Position numbers and translations under genes: made by a program | Shown: positions 26,902-35,254 of the stretch, one piece after another | How positions within the stretch are numbered: the first letter of the stretch is position 1 | Layout of the letters: every line of letters starts with the position of its first letter | Notes under the pieces: model-generated | Told to the model about the DNA's origin: nothing | Databases searched by the model: none | The model's input: the letters and a program-made list of their open reading frames with translations, nothing else | Source: JAPWJZ01 sp965279315 | Lineage (GTDB): Bacteria; Pseudomonadota; Alphaproteobacteria; Micavibrionales; UBA2020 | Length of the DNA: 64,000 bases | Assembly: GCA_965279315.1 (NCBI GenBank) | Contig: OZ257145.1 | Coordinates: 868,001-932,000 of the forward strand | Reading direction: 5' to 3'

Positions 26902-27248
26902 GGCAGCACCTCCAGCTCCATCGCGACTTTATAAAAATCGCCGTTGATGGGCGCGTAGGATGGCGGCTGCCTGAACCGGCAGTCGACCGGTTCCTCCAGC
27001 CGCGGATGCGGGAATGAAAAACTCAAGCTCCCCCACATCAGGTCATCGTTGAAAAAATCGCCGAGCGTTTCCACCTCCGCGCGGCTCATGATGTAGGACA
27101 GCGCAAGGCGCGCGACGCCCGCACTCGTGCGCGGGCGGAATTTCGCAGGGCCGGTGTCCATCGATGTGCGCACCAGCACATCGGCAGGCGTTTCGCGCAG
27201 GCCGTCCGACAACGGCGATTGCGGCAATGTATCTGGCCAGATTGGCAT
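26898..27248 (-). CDS. Phage minor tail protein
   Basis: A 116-residue beta-rich protein starting MPIWPDTLPQSPLSDGLRET, a pattern seen in short minor tail proteins next to DUF1833 genes. It contains LSYIMSRAEVETLGDFF and FRQPPSYAPI. It occupies the place of GTA gp12 but is about half that length. The overlap with the DUF1833 start and the position after the tape-measure remnant support a tail role. No enzymatic motif is visible. Confidence 0.65.
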   Translation of the reverse strand: MPIWPDTLPQSPLSDGLRETPADVLVRTSMDTGPAKFRPRTSAGVARLALSYIMSRAEVETLGDFFNDDLMWGSLSFSFPHPRLEEPVDCRFRQPPSYAPINGDFYKVAMELEVLP

Positions 27249-27261
27249 ATGTTGTCTCCTC

Positions 27262-27558
27262 CTATCTTCCGATCAGCGTCGGCACCAGGCCGAACAGCGA
27301 GCGCAGCACGCCCCCCGTCTCGCGCCCGCGCATCAATGAATTGGCGACCATCTGGTCGATGGTTATTTCCAGCGTCTTGCGGTCGAACCCGCCTTCCTCG
27401 CTGATGCCCACCTGGGCATTCGTGTTGTTGTGGATCACGATATTCGTGCCGCCCGGTGCCGCGCTGCGGCCTGCGAAGGCGGTTGCGATGCCCGCCGCCA
27501 TTTCCTGCCGCAGCAGGCGTGATAGTTCTTGCGTGATGATGTCCTGAATATCCGTCAT
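27262..27558 (-). CDS. Truncated tape-measure-like protein
   Basis: A 98-residue protein in the tape-measure position, after the g10/g10.1-like genes. Its end, MVANSLMRGRETGGVLRSLF, resembles the extreme C-terminus of lambda-type tape-measure proteins, and the N-terminal helix precedes a short Asn-rich strand. Full tape measures have many hundreds of residues and set tail length. This one would specify almost no tail tube or is only a remnant. It overlaps the preceding small gene by four bases. The identification is by position and C-terminal pattern only. Confidence 0.5.
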   Translation of the reverse strand: MTDIQDIITQELSRLLRQEMAAGIATAFAGRSAAPGGTNIVIHNNTNAQVGISEEGGFDRKTLEITIDQMVANSLMRGRETGGVLRSLFGLVPTLIGR

Positions 27559-27728
27559 GTCTTGTCCTTTCCATCCGGAAACTGTTGCAGCATGGCTGCC
27601 ATGAATTCTTTGGCCGGTGTCGCCTTTGGCGTGATGCCGTGCCATTGCGCATGGCCCAGATAGGCATCACACAGGTCGGGCAGTGCGGCCTGCTTCAGCG
27701 TGTCCGGCGTCCAGCCCAGCACACCCAT
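27555..27728 (-). CDS. Small tail-assembly chaperone-like protein (GTA g10.1 position)
   Basis: A 57-residue protein starting MGVLGWTPDTLKQAAL, the Trp-rich start common to phage tail-assembly chaperones of the phage_TAC group. It lies between the gp10-like and tape-measure-like genes and overlaps the latter by four bases. A gap of 26 bases separates it from the gp10-like stop. Its small size makes it easy to miss. The assignment rests on position and pattern. Confidence 0.6.
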   Translation of the reverse strand: MGVLGWTPDTLKQAALPDLCDAYLGHAQWHGITPKATPAKEFMAAMLQQFPDGKDKT

Positions 27729-27754
27729 GAAAAAACGGCGCAGAGATGTGATAT

Positions 27755-28078
27755 CTATGCGCCGCTGCCCTCCCCCGCGGGTATTGCCCCCATCGCGGAT
27801 GCCGGCGCCAGAACCGCGCACAATATTTCCGCCAGCAGCAGGGCAGGGGACTGCGCCAGCAAATGCGCATCCAGCTGTTCGCGCGGCATATCGCAGCCTG
27901 CCAGCGCGTAACAGGCGCGCAAATGCGCCAGCATCTCCGCCAGCTTCATCCGCCGCGCCACCAATTGTTCGGCGGCCGTCAATACCGTCGTCTTTTCCTC
28001 CAATGCCGCCACCAGCGCCAGCGTGACGGGCAGGGCGTAATGGCGCCCGATGCCGGGCAGGGTGATGCTGTCCTTCAT
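27755..28078 (-). CDS. GTA gp10-like tail assembly protein
   Basis: A 107-residue mostly helical protein in the GTA gp10 position, directly after the major tail protein. It begins with SITLPGIGRHYALPVTLALV, the short beta N-terminus seen in gp10-type proteins, and continues with helices. It overlaps the major tail protein stop by four bases. In related clusters the pair gp10/gp10.1 assists loading of the tape measure. No membrane span is predicted despite the high Leu/Ala content. Confidence 0.65.
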   Translation of the reverse strand: MKDSITLPGIGRHYALPVTLALVAALEEKTTVLTAAEQLVARRMKLAEMLAHLRACYALAGCDMPREQLDAHLLAQSPALLLAEILCAVLAPASAMGAIPAGEGSGA

Positions 28079-28491
28079 GCGCCCCCCGTGAATGTGCCGT
28101 TGCCGCTGCGCACCAGCGTGACGGAAAAACTTTCCAGCCCGTCATAGCTGCCGCCGCGCGCGTAATCGCTGATGACGAATGTCGCGGCGTATTTGTCGCC
28201 GTTCGGAAAGCACAGTTCGTAACGGTGCGCCGTGCGGTTGAACGCGGCGGCGCGTAAAATTTCCTCCGCCGCCGCATCCTTGAACAAACCGTCGAGGCGC
28301 ACGACCATGCCCTGCACGCCTGCGGCGGCGATCAATACCTGCACGCCGCCCGCCGCCATGGTGGTGGCATCCGCAGGGCGGTTATCCAATGTCATCCCGG
28401 TCGTGCGCGCCGCGCCCAGCGCGGCAAAGGATTCAGGCGCGCCCCCGTCGCCGATTTTCAGCAACAGGTCGCGGCCATTCTGGCTTGGCAT
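28075..28491 (-). CDS. Major tail tube protein (TP901-1/GTA gp9-like)
   Basis: A 138-residue protein with the TP901-1 major tail protein pattern: GRDLLLKIGDGG at the start, GMTLDNRPADATT, then FKDAAAEEILR and a closing beta strand set ending FTGGA. It would polymerise into the tail tube. The presence of a tube protein together with a 98-residue tape measure is odd. It overlaps the gp10-like gene by four bases and follows the DUF3168 gene by 11 bases. Confidence 0.85.
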   Translation of the reverse strand: MPSQNGRDLLLKIGDGGAPESFAALGAARTTGMTLDNRPADATTMAAGGVQVLIAAAGVQGMVVRLDGLFKDAAAEEILRAAAFNRTAHRYELCFPNGDKYAATFVISDYARGGSYDGLESFSVTLVRSGNGTFTGGA

Positions 28492-28502
28492 TTTATTTCT
28501 CC

Positions 28503-28913
28503 TTAAACGGGTTCGGTGACGATGCGAAAAATCTGTATGCCGTGGCGCGTCTCGCCTTCCTGCCGCAGCGTCTGCGACGCCAGGCGGCAGAACACAAGCC
28601 GCTGGCCGGTCACGGCGAAATTGCGGTCGTGCAGGCAGGCGGAAATGGCGGCCATCACGGCCTTCGCCTCCTTCATGCCCAGCGCGCGGCTATAGGTATG
28701 GATATCGATGGTGGTGTCGAACCCGCCGCCGTCTTGCGTTTCCAGCGGTTGCGCCGCGCTGCCGCCCAAAACGATATAGGGAAAAGCCGACCCCTGCGGC
28801 ACATGGTCGAACACGCTGTCCGCGCCCGCAGCCACCAGCGCCGTCAGGCTGGCATCGCCCGCCAGCGCCCCATAGATCGCGGCCTGCACCGGCCATAAAC
28901 TGTCCTGCGGCAT
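28503..28913 (-). CDS. DUF3168 tail completion protein (GTA gp8-like)
   Basis: A 136-residue protein of the DUF3168 family, recognised by WPVQAAIYGALAGDASLTAL near the start, FPYIVLGGS and THIY-type strands in the middle (TTIDIHTYSRALGMKEAKAV). It completes the tail end that joins the head. In GTA clusters it follows the adaptor protein directly. Here a Sel1 gene on the other strand and a small membrane protein gene lie between them, so it needs its own promoter or is silent. Confidence 0.82.
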   Translation of the reverse strand: MPQDSLWPVQAAIYGALAGDASLTALVAAGADSVFDHVPQGSAFPYIVLGGSAAQPLETQDGGGFDTTIDIHTYSRALGMKEAKAVMAAISACLHDRNFAVTGQRLVFCRLASQTLRQEGETRHGIQIFRIVTEPV

Positions 28914-28990
28914 TATTTCATCCTTCTCGGTTTGAATTTTCCGGCCAAAAAGCCTAATTTGGTAAAAGACACTTATCCGGAGCCATTTTC

Positions 28991-29923
28991 ATGTCGCGCC
29001 AGCATTTCCTCGCCAGCCTTTCCGTCCTCGCCCTTTTGACCGCGCCTGCCTTGGCATCGTCACAGAACGCCGTGCCCGCGCCCGCCGCGAAAACGGAAGC
29101 ACCCGCAGCGGCGGCAAAGGATGCTGCCGCAAAACCGGTGGCAACGCCCGCGCCCGAAGTCAAAAAAGAACCGGTCGACCCCGGCCGCATGCGCGAGGAA
29201 GCCTTTGCCCGCGGCAAGCGCGCCTATGATCGCGGCGACTGGATGAAGGCGATCGCCGACCTCCGCCCGCTTGCCGAATTCGGCGATGTGCGCGGCATGA
29301 TGCTGCTGGGCAACATGTACCAGCTCGGCAACGGCGTCAGCGTCGACATGCGCGAAGCCTTCAGCCTTTATCACCGCGCCGCCATGGCGGGCTCGACCGA
29401 CGGCATGGTCGCGATCGCCGCCATGTACCAAAGCGGCATCGGCGTGTCGCTCAACACACGCCTTGCCATCGGCTGGTTCGAACGCGCCGCCCGCATGGGC
29501 GACCAGTCGGGCGCGTTTTTCTACGCCATCCACAATTTCCAGGGCAGCAAGGGCACGACCTATGACCTGAAGGCCGATCCGCTCGCCGCCTATAAATGGT
29601 TCCGCATCGCGGCCACCAACGGCGAAAACAAGCGCATCCGCAATTCCGCCTTCAAGCTGTGCCTCAAGCTTGAGGAAAAACTGCCGCCCGACAAAGTGAT
29701 CGATGTCAAAAAAGAAGTCGAAACCTGGGCGCCCGATACCCTTGATGAACTGGGCCCCGATCCCGAAGCCGTGCTGGCCAAGGAAATGAAGGAAAAAGGC
29801 ATCCAGCCGGAACCGGAACAGGCGCCCGCTCCCGCTCCCGCTCCTGTACTGACGCCCGCACCACCTGTCGCTCCCGCGCCTGAAAAAACGCCGGAGAAAC
29901 CTGCAGAAGCGCCGAAACCCTAA
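28991..29923 (+). CDS. Secreted Sel1-repeat protein with APKP tail
   Basis: A 310-residue protein with a signal peptide (hydrophobic core ASLSVLALLTAPALA, likely cleavage near residue 23) and an Ala/Pro/Lys-rich linker. About three Sel1/TPR-like repeats follow (about 78-220; DVRGMMLLGNMYQLGNGVSV, GMVAIAAMYQSGIGVSLN). A long Pro/Ala-rich C-terminus ends APKP. Sel1 proteins act as periplasmic or surface adaptors and, in Legionella, in host interaction. It lies on the opposite strand inside the phage morphogenesis genes, so it is an insertion or cargo gene. Its proline-terminated tail resembles those of several ANK proteins. Confidence 0.85.
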   Translation: MSRQHFLASLSVLALLTAPALASSQNAVPAPAAKTEAPAAAAKDAAAKPVATPAPEVKKEPVDPGRMREEAFARGKRAYDRGDWMKAIADLRPLAEFGDVRGMMLLGNMYQLGNGVSVDMREAFSLYHRAAMAGSTDGMVAIAAMYQSGIGVSLNTRLAIGWFERAARMGDQSGAFFYAIHNFQGSKGTTYDLKADPLAAYKWFRIAATNGENKRIRNSAFKLCLKLEEKLPPDKVIDVKKEVETWAPDTLDELGPDPEAVLAKEMKEKGIQPEPEQAPAPAPAPVLTPAPPVAPAPEKTPEKPAEAPKP

Positions 29924-30372
29924 TAACTTACCGGATCTTTCGCCGCCAGCCCCTCGCCGAACAGGCGCAGGCCGAACAGGCGCACCTCGTAGCGCGGCAG
30001 GTATGGGTCTGTGTCCAGCACCGTCACGCTGGCAAACCATTTCAAGACCATGATGCCCGCATAAACGCCCGGCACGATCCAGTTCATCAGCCCCAGCAGC
30101 ATCAGGCAGCACAGCGCGACCGGCACGGCATAGCGCAAAACCGCCTCCGTGCCCGGCACTTCGAATGCGCGCCTTAATCCTGCTTGCGTGCCGCGCAGCG
30201 ACACCAGCCTCCAGTCCTCGCCCTTCAGCTGCGCCTCCAGCCGCGCCTCAATCGGCGCGGCATCGGCCAGTTTTTTGTGCAGGGTTTTCAATTCCGCGAT
30301 CATCAATACATGCTCGCGCCGGTGGAACAGCACGGTTGCAAAGAAAATGGTGATGAAGGCGACAAACTGCAT
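29920..30372 (-). CDS. Small inner-membrane protein
   Basis: A 150-residue protein with one hydrophobic segment at the very N-terminus (FVAFITIFFATVLF) and one or two in the second half (about 80-115, VPVALCCLMLLGLMNWIVPG), with a charged middle. No family was recognised. It lies between the Sel1 gene (4-base overlap at the 3' ends) and the head-tail adaptor gene 12 bases upstream on the same strand. It may be cotranscribed with the head genes. It is not part of standard GTA clusters. Confidence 0.55.
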   Translation of the reverse strand: MQFVAFITIFFATVLFHRREHVLMIAELKTLHKKLADAAPIEARLEAQLKGEDWRLVSLRGTQAGLRRAFEVPGTEAVLRYAVPVALCCLMLLGLMNWIVPGVYAGIMVLKWFASVTVLDTDPYLPRYEVRLFGLRLFGEGLAAKDPVSY

Positions 30373-30384
30373 GACACCCCAAGG

Positions 30385-30699
30385 TTATTTCATTTGCGCG
30401 ATGATTTCCAGCCACGTCTTCCCGCCATCCGGGTCGCGCAGCGACACGATATTATAAACGGTCGCACCCTCGCGCAGGCGCATCCTGCCGTCCATGTCAT
30501 TCCGGTAATGGATGACGATGCGGCAGGGCTGCGATGCGGTGACCTGCGCGTCCTGCAGCATTTCCTGCCCGCCAAGGTCGGTCACGGCGGCATAAACATC
30601 ATCCAGCGCGTCCCATGCGACCGTGAACCCGCCGCCGCCGTCTTGCGACAGCACGGGCGTTTCAACCGCCATTTTATGCGTCAGCTGCCCGATATTCAT
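30385..30699 (-). CDS. Phage head-tail adaptor (phage_H_T_join)
   Basis: A 104-residue beta-barrel-type protein with MNIGQLTHKMAVETPVLSQD at the start and VYAAVTDLGGQEMLQDAQV in the middle, and a closing WLEIIAQMK. This matches the SPP1 gp16-type stopper/adaptor family and GTA gp7. It would seal the head after packaging and join the tail. It overlaps the connector gene by four bases. No lesion is seen. Confidence 0.85.
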   Translation of the reverse strand: MNIGQLTHKMAVETPVLSQDGGGGFTVAWDALDDVYAAVTDLGGQEMLQDAQVTASQPCRIVIHYRNDMDGRMRLREGATVYNIVSLRDPDGGKTWLEIIAQMK

Positions 30700-31256
30700 G
30701 ACAGCCTCAACCGGCGATGCGCCGCGAACAGGTTGGCCGCGCCGGAATTGCGCACCGCCGTTTCGCCCGCATCCCCGCGGTTCATGTAAAGATGCGCGAC
30801 CAGCCGCCTGATGCCTTCGCGCAAACTGGACGGCACATCTTCCGCGCTGTCGCCGAAGCCTGCACTGAATTCGATTTCAATGCCGCTCAACGCCTGCGCC
30901 GGCCAGGGCGGCGTCGCGGTCATCTCGATGCGCCCCGGCCTGCCGGCCGTATCGACGGCATAGGATGCAGCGGGAAACACCGCCGCATCACCGCCGGCAT
31001 CATACACATTGATTGCCGCCACGTTCACCAAGGGCGGTTTGGGCAGCGACAAGGTATATTTGGGCCATTGGTCAAGGTACAGCCGGCAATCGCGCGTGAT
31101 CAGCGCAAGCCCGGTATACTCCTCGCAAATCTGCCGCGCGGTTTTGATGAGCGCCGCAATCACGTCGTCATCGGCGTCATGCGTGATGCGCAGGTGCGCC
31201 TTCGCATCGTCAAGGCTCACCGGTTCGGTGTCCGGCATGTCTTCGATCAGGTTCAT
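30696..31256 (-). CDS. Phage head-tail connector (gp6-like)
   Basis: A 186-residue protein whose N-terminal part is the helical gp6/gp15-like connector domain: PVSLDDAKAHLRITHDADDD followed by VIAALIKTARQICEEYTGLA. The C-terminal beta-rich part ends near a basic RRLRLS. It sits on the portal ring, as GTA gp6 does. The four-base overlap with the adaptor gene supports coupled production. Length and motif order are normal for the family. Confidence 0.88.
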   Translation of the reverse strand: MNLIEDMPDTEPVSLDDAKAHLRITHDADDDVIAALIKTARQICEEYTGLALITRDCRLYLDQWPKYTLSLPKPPLVNVAAINVYDAGGDAAVFPAASYAVDTAGRPGRIEMTATPPWPAQALSGIEIEFSAGFGDSAEDVPSSLREGIRRLVAHLYMNRGDAGETAVRNSGAANLFAAHRRLRLS

Positions 31257-31318
31257 GGCTTTTGCCTTTAAAAAAATCGGGGCGGAGTTTTGATGCCCCG
31301 CCCCGAAGCCTCGGAGAA

Positions 31319-31768
31319 TCAGGTGTTCGCTTGCGGCAGCGACGACAGGTTTCCCTTGATTGCCAGCATGGCAATGGGGCCGCCGGTGGACAGCGATATG
31401 GGCGTCGCCGTCACCTTCACGAAACGTCTGCCGCCGCGATAACCGATGACATGGCGTTTTTGCTCGTCGCCGCTGCCATCGACTGCCATGAAAATGCCCG
31501 ATGACAGGCCGGTGAAGTTCAAGACGTCTTCATCCGTGCAGGCGGCATAGGCAGCGGGTGCGCCCGTACCGTCATCTTCCGCGTGTTCGATTTTCAGGTC
31601 GATGCGGTGGGAGGCGTCGAGCGTATCTGCGATATCGCCCACCAGCACCACGATTGCGAGCGCTTCCGCGCCCTGCATGTCGATATTGCCGGAATTCAGC
31701 GCCGATCCCTGCACCGTCTGCGGGCGCAGCGGCTGCAGGATCGACAGGGTATTGATCAGGTCGTGCAT
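31319..31768 (-). CDS. Phage head decoration-like protein
   Basis: A 149-residue beta-rich protein starting MHDLINTLSILQPLRPQ, with ALNSGNIDMQGAEALAIVVL, DASHRIDLKIEHAEDD and RHVIGYRGGRRFVKV. This pattern recurs in phage proteins next to the major capsid gene, probably head-stabilising or decoration proteins. The start at 31768 is preferred over the extension to 31819. It is a plausible capsid component, but a precise family name cannot be given. A 118-base gap precedes the capsid gene stop. Confidence 0.6.
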   Translation of the reverse strand: MHDLINTLSILQPLRPQTVQGSALNSGNIDMQGAEALAIVVLVGDIADTLDASHRIDLKIEHAEDDGTGAPAAYAACTDEDVLNFTGLSSGIFMAVDGSGDEQKRHVIGYRGGRRFVKVTATPISLSTGGPIAMLAIKGNLSSLPQANT

Positions 31769-31886
31769 TTTTAGTCCTTTCAAAAAAAAGAAAATCCGGC
31801 ACAGGCGGCGCGCGGGCAAACGCGCGCTAAGTTGCGGGGCTTATATACCTGTGCCGGACCCGGCCGTTTAGGCCATTCAGTTCAAA

Positions 31887-33173
31887 TTAGCTTGCCGAGA
31901 ATTTCATCAGCTTGATCGCCTCGAAATTCACGACATCGCCGCCGACGCGCTTCGTCGTATAGAATTTGACGTAGGGCTTGGCGGTGAAGTTATCGCGCAG
32001 GATGCGCACGCCCTGGCGGTCGACGATCTGGTAGCCGGCGTTGAAATCGCCGAAGGCGATCGACAGGCTGTTCGCCGCAATCGCGGGCATGTCCTCCGCC
32101 TCGATCACGTCAAAACCCAGCAGCGACCCGCCCTGTTTCAGCTGGAAATCCGGCTGCCACAGGTAATTGTCGTCGCCGTCCTTCAGCTTGCGCACAGCCG
32201 CCAGCGTCGACCGTTTCATCATGAACACCGCTTTTTCGCGGTATGCCGGTTTCAGCGCATAGACCAGCGAAATCAGCGCGTCGCCCGGATCGGCCGATGC
32301 AAACGCGCCCGCGCCGCCCGATGCAATCTGTTCGATGACATTGAACGTCGATGCCGAAGGCGTGCCTGCGGCGTAGGTGAGGAAGCCTCTAGGCTTGCGC
32401 ACGCCGTTGCCGTTGACGAAGGCGTCGTTTTCCATGCGGGCGAGGCGTTCGGCGATCTTGCCGGCCAGCCATTCCTCCACATTGAACATCGCATCGTCCA
32501 GCAGCTTTTGCGTCGCGCGCGGCTCGGCATATTGCTCATGCACGGGAATCCGGTATTCGCCGATCTTGGGCGCGGCCGTTTCGCCGCGCGCCTCCGTCTC
32601 GCCGACCCAGCCGGATGTCGCCTCGTTCAGGTCATTCACGCCCTCCAGCGCATCGGTGCCGATGGTGATGACGTTGGCGACCTGCCGCATCGCCGACGTT
32701 TCGCGCACCAGCGCCGCAATGCGGCCCGACATGTCGGGCGTGACGGCAAAACCGCCATCGGGGTCCGAGCCTGCGGCCAGCGCCTTGATCTCGTCAACGC
32801 CCGAACCCGCATTATTCTTGCGGATATAGCTGCGGAACGCGTGGCGGTACTGGCGGTAGGCATCGACGCCGAAGCCCTGGTCGAGCGCATGCTTGCGCTC
32901 CGTCATGAACTGCTCCGCCTCTTTCCAGTCGTCGCCTTTCGACGATGGCGCGCGGGAGAGGGCCGTTTCCAGCAGGTCGACGCGTTTCTTCGCCGCATCC
33001 GCCGCATCCGAAGCGCGGCTGATTTCGGCGTTCAGGCGGTTGACCTTCATTTCGGTCAGCGGGTCTGCGCTGCCGCGGCGTTCCATTTCGCGGATGCGCT
33101 GGTCGTTCGCGTCCTTGAACTGTTCAAAAGCGCGGCCCAGGTCATAGACCGCCGTGCGAATATCATTCGTCAT
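31887..33173 (-). CDS. HK97-fold major capsid protein
   Basis: A 428-residue major capsid protein. The N-terminal about 110 residues are a coiled-coil delta domain (EMKVNRLNAEISRASDAADA), removed in the family by the prohead protease. The HK97 fold follows with GGFAVTPDMSGRIAALVRET, the E-loop/P-domain region and ADPGDALISLVYALKP. It ends with VNFEAIKLMKFSAS. The length is typical. It follows the protease gene by 15 bases, the standard order, and appears intact. Confidence 0.93.
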   Translation of the reverse strand: MTNDIRTAVYDLGRAFEQFKDANDQRIREMERRGSADPLTEMKVNRLNAEISRASDAADAAKKRVDLLETALSRAPSSKGDDWKEAEQFMTERKHALDQGFGVDAYRQYRHAFRSYIRKNNAGSGVDEIKALAAGSDPDGGFAVTPDMSGRIAALVRETSAMRQVANVITIGTDALEGVNDLNEATSGWVGETEARGETAAPKIGEYRIPVHEQYAEPRATQKLLDDAMFNVEEWLAGKIAERLARMENDAFVNGNGVRKPRGFLTYAAGTPSASTFNVIEQIASGGAGAFASADPGDALISLVYALKPAYREKAVFMMKRSTLAAVRKLKDGDDNYLWQPDFQLKQGGSLLGFDVIEAEDMPAIAANSLSIAFGDFNAGYQIVDRQGVRILRDNFTAKPYVKFYTTKRVGGDVVNFEAIKLMKFSAS

Positions 33174-33188
33174 GTTGTTTCCTTTGGT

Positions 33189-33854
33189 TTAGGTGAGGTT
33201 TTTGATGGTGTCTGCCAGCCCCTGCAAGAGGCCGGCGATATCTTCCTCCCCCTCGCCCGCGTCACGCGGGGAGAGGGATTTATAGCCTTGGGAAATAAAT
33301 CCCTTGGCCTGCTTCCGGCTCATGCCTGCATCGCGCAGCAGAGCCTCGAATTCTTTTTGTGTCGGCACATCGCCCGCCTGCAGCGTCGATTTCACGCGCT
33401 TCACCCGCGCCATGTCGTTCGCAGGGAATGTGACCATGGAAATTTCCACAAGGTCGAGCTGCGTCAGGACGCGCGCCCCGCTGTTCTCGTCGCGGTGCGA
33501 CCCCTTCGCGCGGTAGCCGATGGACAATCCCGTCACCACGTTTTCGCGCAACAGGCGGTATGCTTCGCGGGCGCGCGGGATGTCGGTCACGAACAATTCG
33601 CCCTTTACGTACAGCCCGTGTTCGTCCTCCCGCATCTCCCGCCAGACGCCGATGGGCTGGCGCGGGTCGTGCTGCCACAACAGCGGCGGCAGCCGGCCTT
33701 CGTCGTTGAACGCCTTTAAACTGTCGCGGAACGCGCCGGGCAGGATGCGGTCATTCACGCTGTCGGTCACGCCGAAAACCGAGGCATAACCCTCGAACAC
33801 CCCTGTTTCGGCAAGGAATTTAAGCTCGAACGGGGTCTCGAATTGGGGCAGCAT
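33189..33854 (-). CDS. HK97-family prohead protease
   Basis: A 221-residue serine protease of the HK97 gp4/GTA gp4 type. It has the catalytic His at about 62 in LLWQHDPRQPIG and the catalytic Ser at about 111 in VVTGLSIGYRAKG. It would cleave the delta domain of the capsid protein during head maturation. A Lys/Ser-rich C-terminal extension follows. It immediately precedes the capsid gene. Two plus-strand genes separate it from the portal gene, where GTA clusters have none. Confidence 0.92.
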   Translation of the reverse strand: MLPQFETPFELKFLAETGVFEGYASVFGVTDSVNDRILPGAFRDSLKAFNDEGRLPPLLWQHDPRQPIGVWREMREDEHGLYVKGELFVTDIPRAREAYRLLRENVVTGLSIGYRAKGSHRDENSGARVLTQLDLVEISMVTFPANDMARVKRVKSTLQAGDVPTQKEFEALLRDAGMSRKQAKGFISQGYKSLSPRDAGEGEEDIAGLLQGLADTIKNLT

Positions 33855-33970
33855 TGTTATTTCCTTTCGTTATTAACGAAGTGATTGAAAGTTAATATCG
33901 TTATTGTTTTGACAAATAGCAGGCGAATCCCATAACCTTGGGATAGTCATCACCCACCAGGCAGGTTCAT

Positions 33971-34639
33971 TTGTTCGATCGCTTGAGCAGTTGGTTCGAT
34001 AACTTTTACGACACGATCAAGGCGGGCTATTACACACCCGCAGCCCCCCATAAAATTCATGACGACAGCGCATTGCCGCGCAAGCCCTGGGTCACCACGG
34101 CGTTGGGCGCGCTCGGCCTGTCCTCCGCGCTGGCATCCAACACCGTCATCGACATGATGATCGGCGCGTCGCTGGTCGGCGTTGCGGCGGGCATGGGCCT
34201 TGCCGCCGTCACCGGCGTTGCGCTGCTGGGCGCGCTGTATCTCCACTCCAAAAAATCGGGCGCGGTCAAAATCGCCGAAACCAACATGGCGGGGCAGAAA
34301 GTAAGCGGCGCACGCGCCGACCTTTACACCCTGCATGCCGCGCAGAAAAAGATCATCAGCCTCACCGCCGCCTTCAGCGAAGTCGCAGGCCCCGCCGTCA
34401 TCAATGCCGAAGTGATGGACATCATCGCCGACAGCAAGGCCGCGCGCGACCGCGTGCAGGTGATCGACCATGGCAGCGCGCCCGCCAGCAAGGTGACCTA
34501 TGAATTCGTCCGCCCTGTCGTGCAGTTCGCCGATGCCGCGTTGATGGGCACGGCCACGGAATCACCCGCGCCCGTCCATCACCGCCCGGCTCAACGCATT
34601 GCCAAGCCGCATCGCCAGCCGCAGCCGGTTCACGCCTAA
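33971..34639 (+). CDS. Hypothetical membrane protein inserted between portal and protease genes
   Basis: A 222-residue protein starting with TTG; no in-frame ATG occurs before about 34154, so the start is uncertain. It has two hydrophobic segments (about 42-58 and 62-92, VIDMMIGASLVGVAAGMGLA and onward), then helices and a Pro/His-rich tail ending QPQPVHA. The family was not recognised. It is divergent from the protease gene and stands alone on the plus strand. It is not a phage morphogenesis protein by any pattern I can see. It may be a resident gene of the host island. Confidence 0.55.
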   Translation: MFDRLSSWFDNFYDTIKAGYYTPAAPHKIHDDSALPRKPWVTTALGALGLSSALASNTVIDMMIGASLVGVAAGMGLAAVTGVALLGALYLHSKKSGAVKIAETNMAGQKVSGARADLYTLHAAQKKIISLTAAFSEVAGPAVINAEVMDIIADSKAARDRVQVIDHGSAPASKVTYEFVRPVVQFADAALMGTATESPAPVHHRPAQRIAKPHRQPQPVHA

Positions 34640-34731
34640 ATGGTTGTTTTTAAACGTTACAGCGCCTTTTTATTGACTTTTGCACCCCATGTATTATGGT
34701 ATATCCGCAATTCCAAACGCGGAGCGAAAAA

Positions 34732-35130
34732 ATGTCCTTCATCGACTGGATCACCGGCACCGGCAACCAGCTGACCAATGAAAAGCACAAGGCGATCCTG
34801 TCCGGCGACGAGGACGCGATATCCGCGCTCAAGAAGATGGACAAAAAAATCGGCAAGCTCACCGCCGCCTTCAATGGCGTCGGCCGCGTTCCGCCCGAAG
34901 TGACCGCGAAGGTCGAGGCGCTGATCAAGGAAAACGCCGCCGCAATTTCAAAAGTCACCGCCGTCGCGCCCTACGAAGAAAACCGCACCGAGCGCATCGG
35001 GTCTTTCATCCGCAACGAAACGCCCGTCACGTCCCAATCCGTTGACTGGCTCGAATACGAAAACGTGTTCAAGTCGAACGCGGGTGTGCGCATCGAACAG
35101 CGTGTCGCGCAATTCCGGGTCGGCCGTTAG
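34732..35130 (+). CDS. Hypothetical protein
   Basis: A 132-residue polar protein with amphipathic helices (EDAISALKKMDKKIGKLTAA, TAKVEALIKENAAAISKV) and no membrane span. The start at 34732 follows GGAG closely; the longer frame to 34696 lacks a ribosome site. It may follow the membrane protein on the same transcript, 92 bases on. A REP-like inverted-repeat element begins nine bases after its stop and could act as terminator. No family was recognised. Confidence 0.6.
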   Translation: MSFIDWITGTGNQLTNEKHKAILSGDEDAISALKKMDKKIGKLTAAFNGVGRVPPEVTAKVEALIKENAAAISKVTAVAPYEENRTERIGSFIRNETPVTSQSVDWLEYENVFKSNAGVRIEQRVAQFRVGR

Positions 35131-35138
35131 GCCTTAGC

Positions 35139-35245
35139 GTCATCCCCGCCTTGTGCGGGGATCCGGCGCAGACGTTTACGTCTGCCTTCATGAGTCACAA
35201 GACGCGCAGACGCGCTTCCGGATGCCCGCACAAGGCGGGCATGAC
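35139..35245. repeat. REP/BIME-like inverted-repeat element
   Basis: Two 28-base arms at 35139-35166 and 35218-35245 are inverted copies differing at two positions. Each arm is itself a hairpin (CCCCGC...GCGGGG against GCCCGC...GCGGGC). The two differences exchange a C-G pair for a G-C pair, so pairing is kept. A third hairpin CAGACG/CGTCTG lies between them. It sits between convergent genes. Confidence 0.7.
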
Positions 35246-35254
35246 GGCTCGTGT

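Noticed and set aside
27555..28277. A 240-codon minus-strand frame ending at 27555
   Set aside because: Only its last 57 codons are coding-like; the rest is a shadow of the gp10-like and major tail protein genes.
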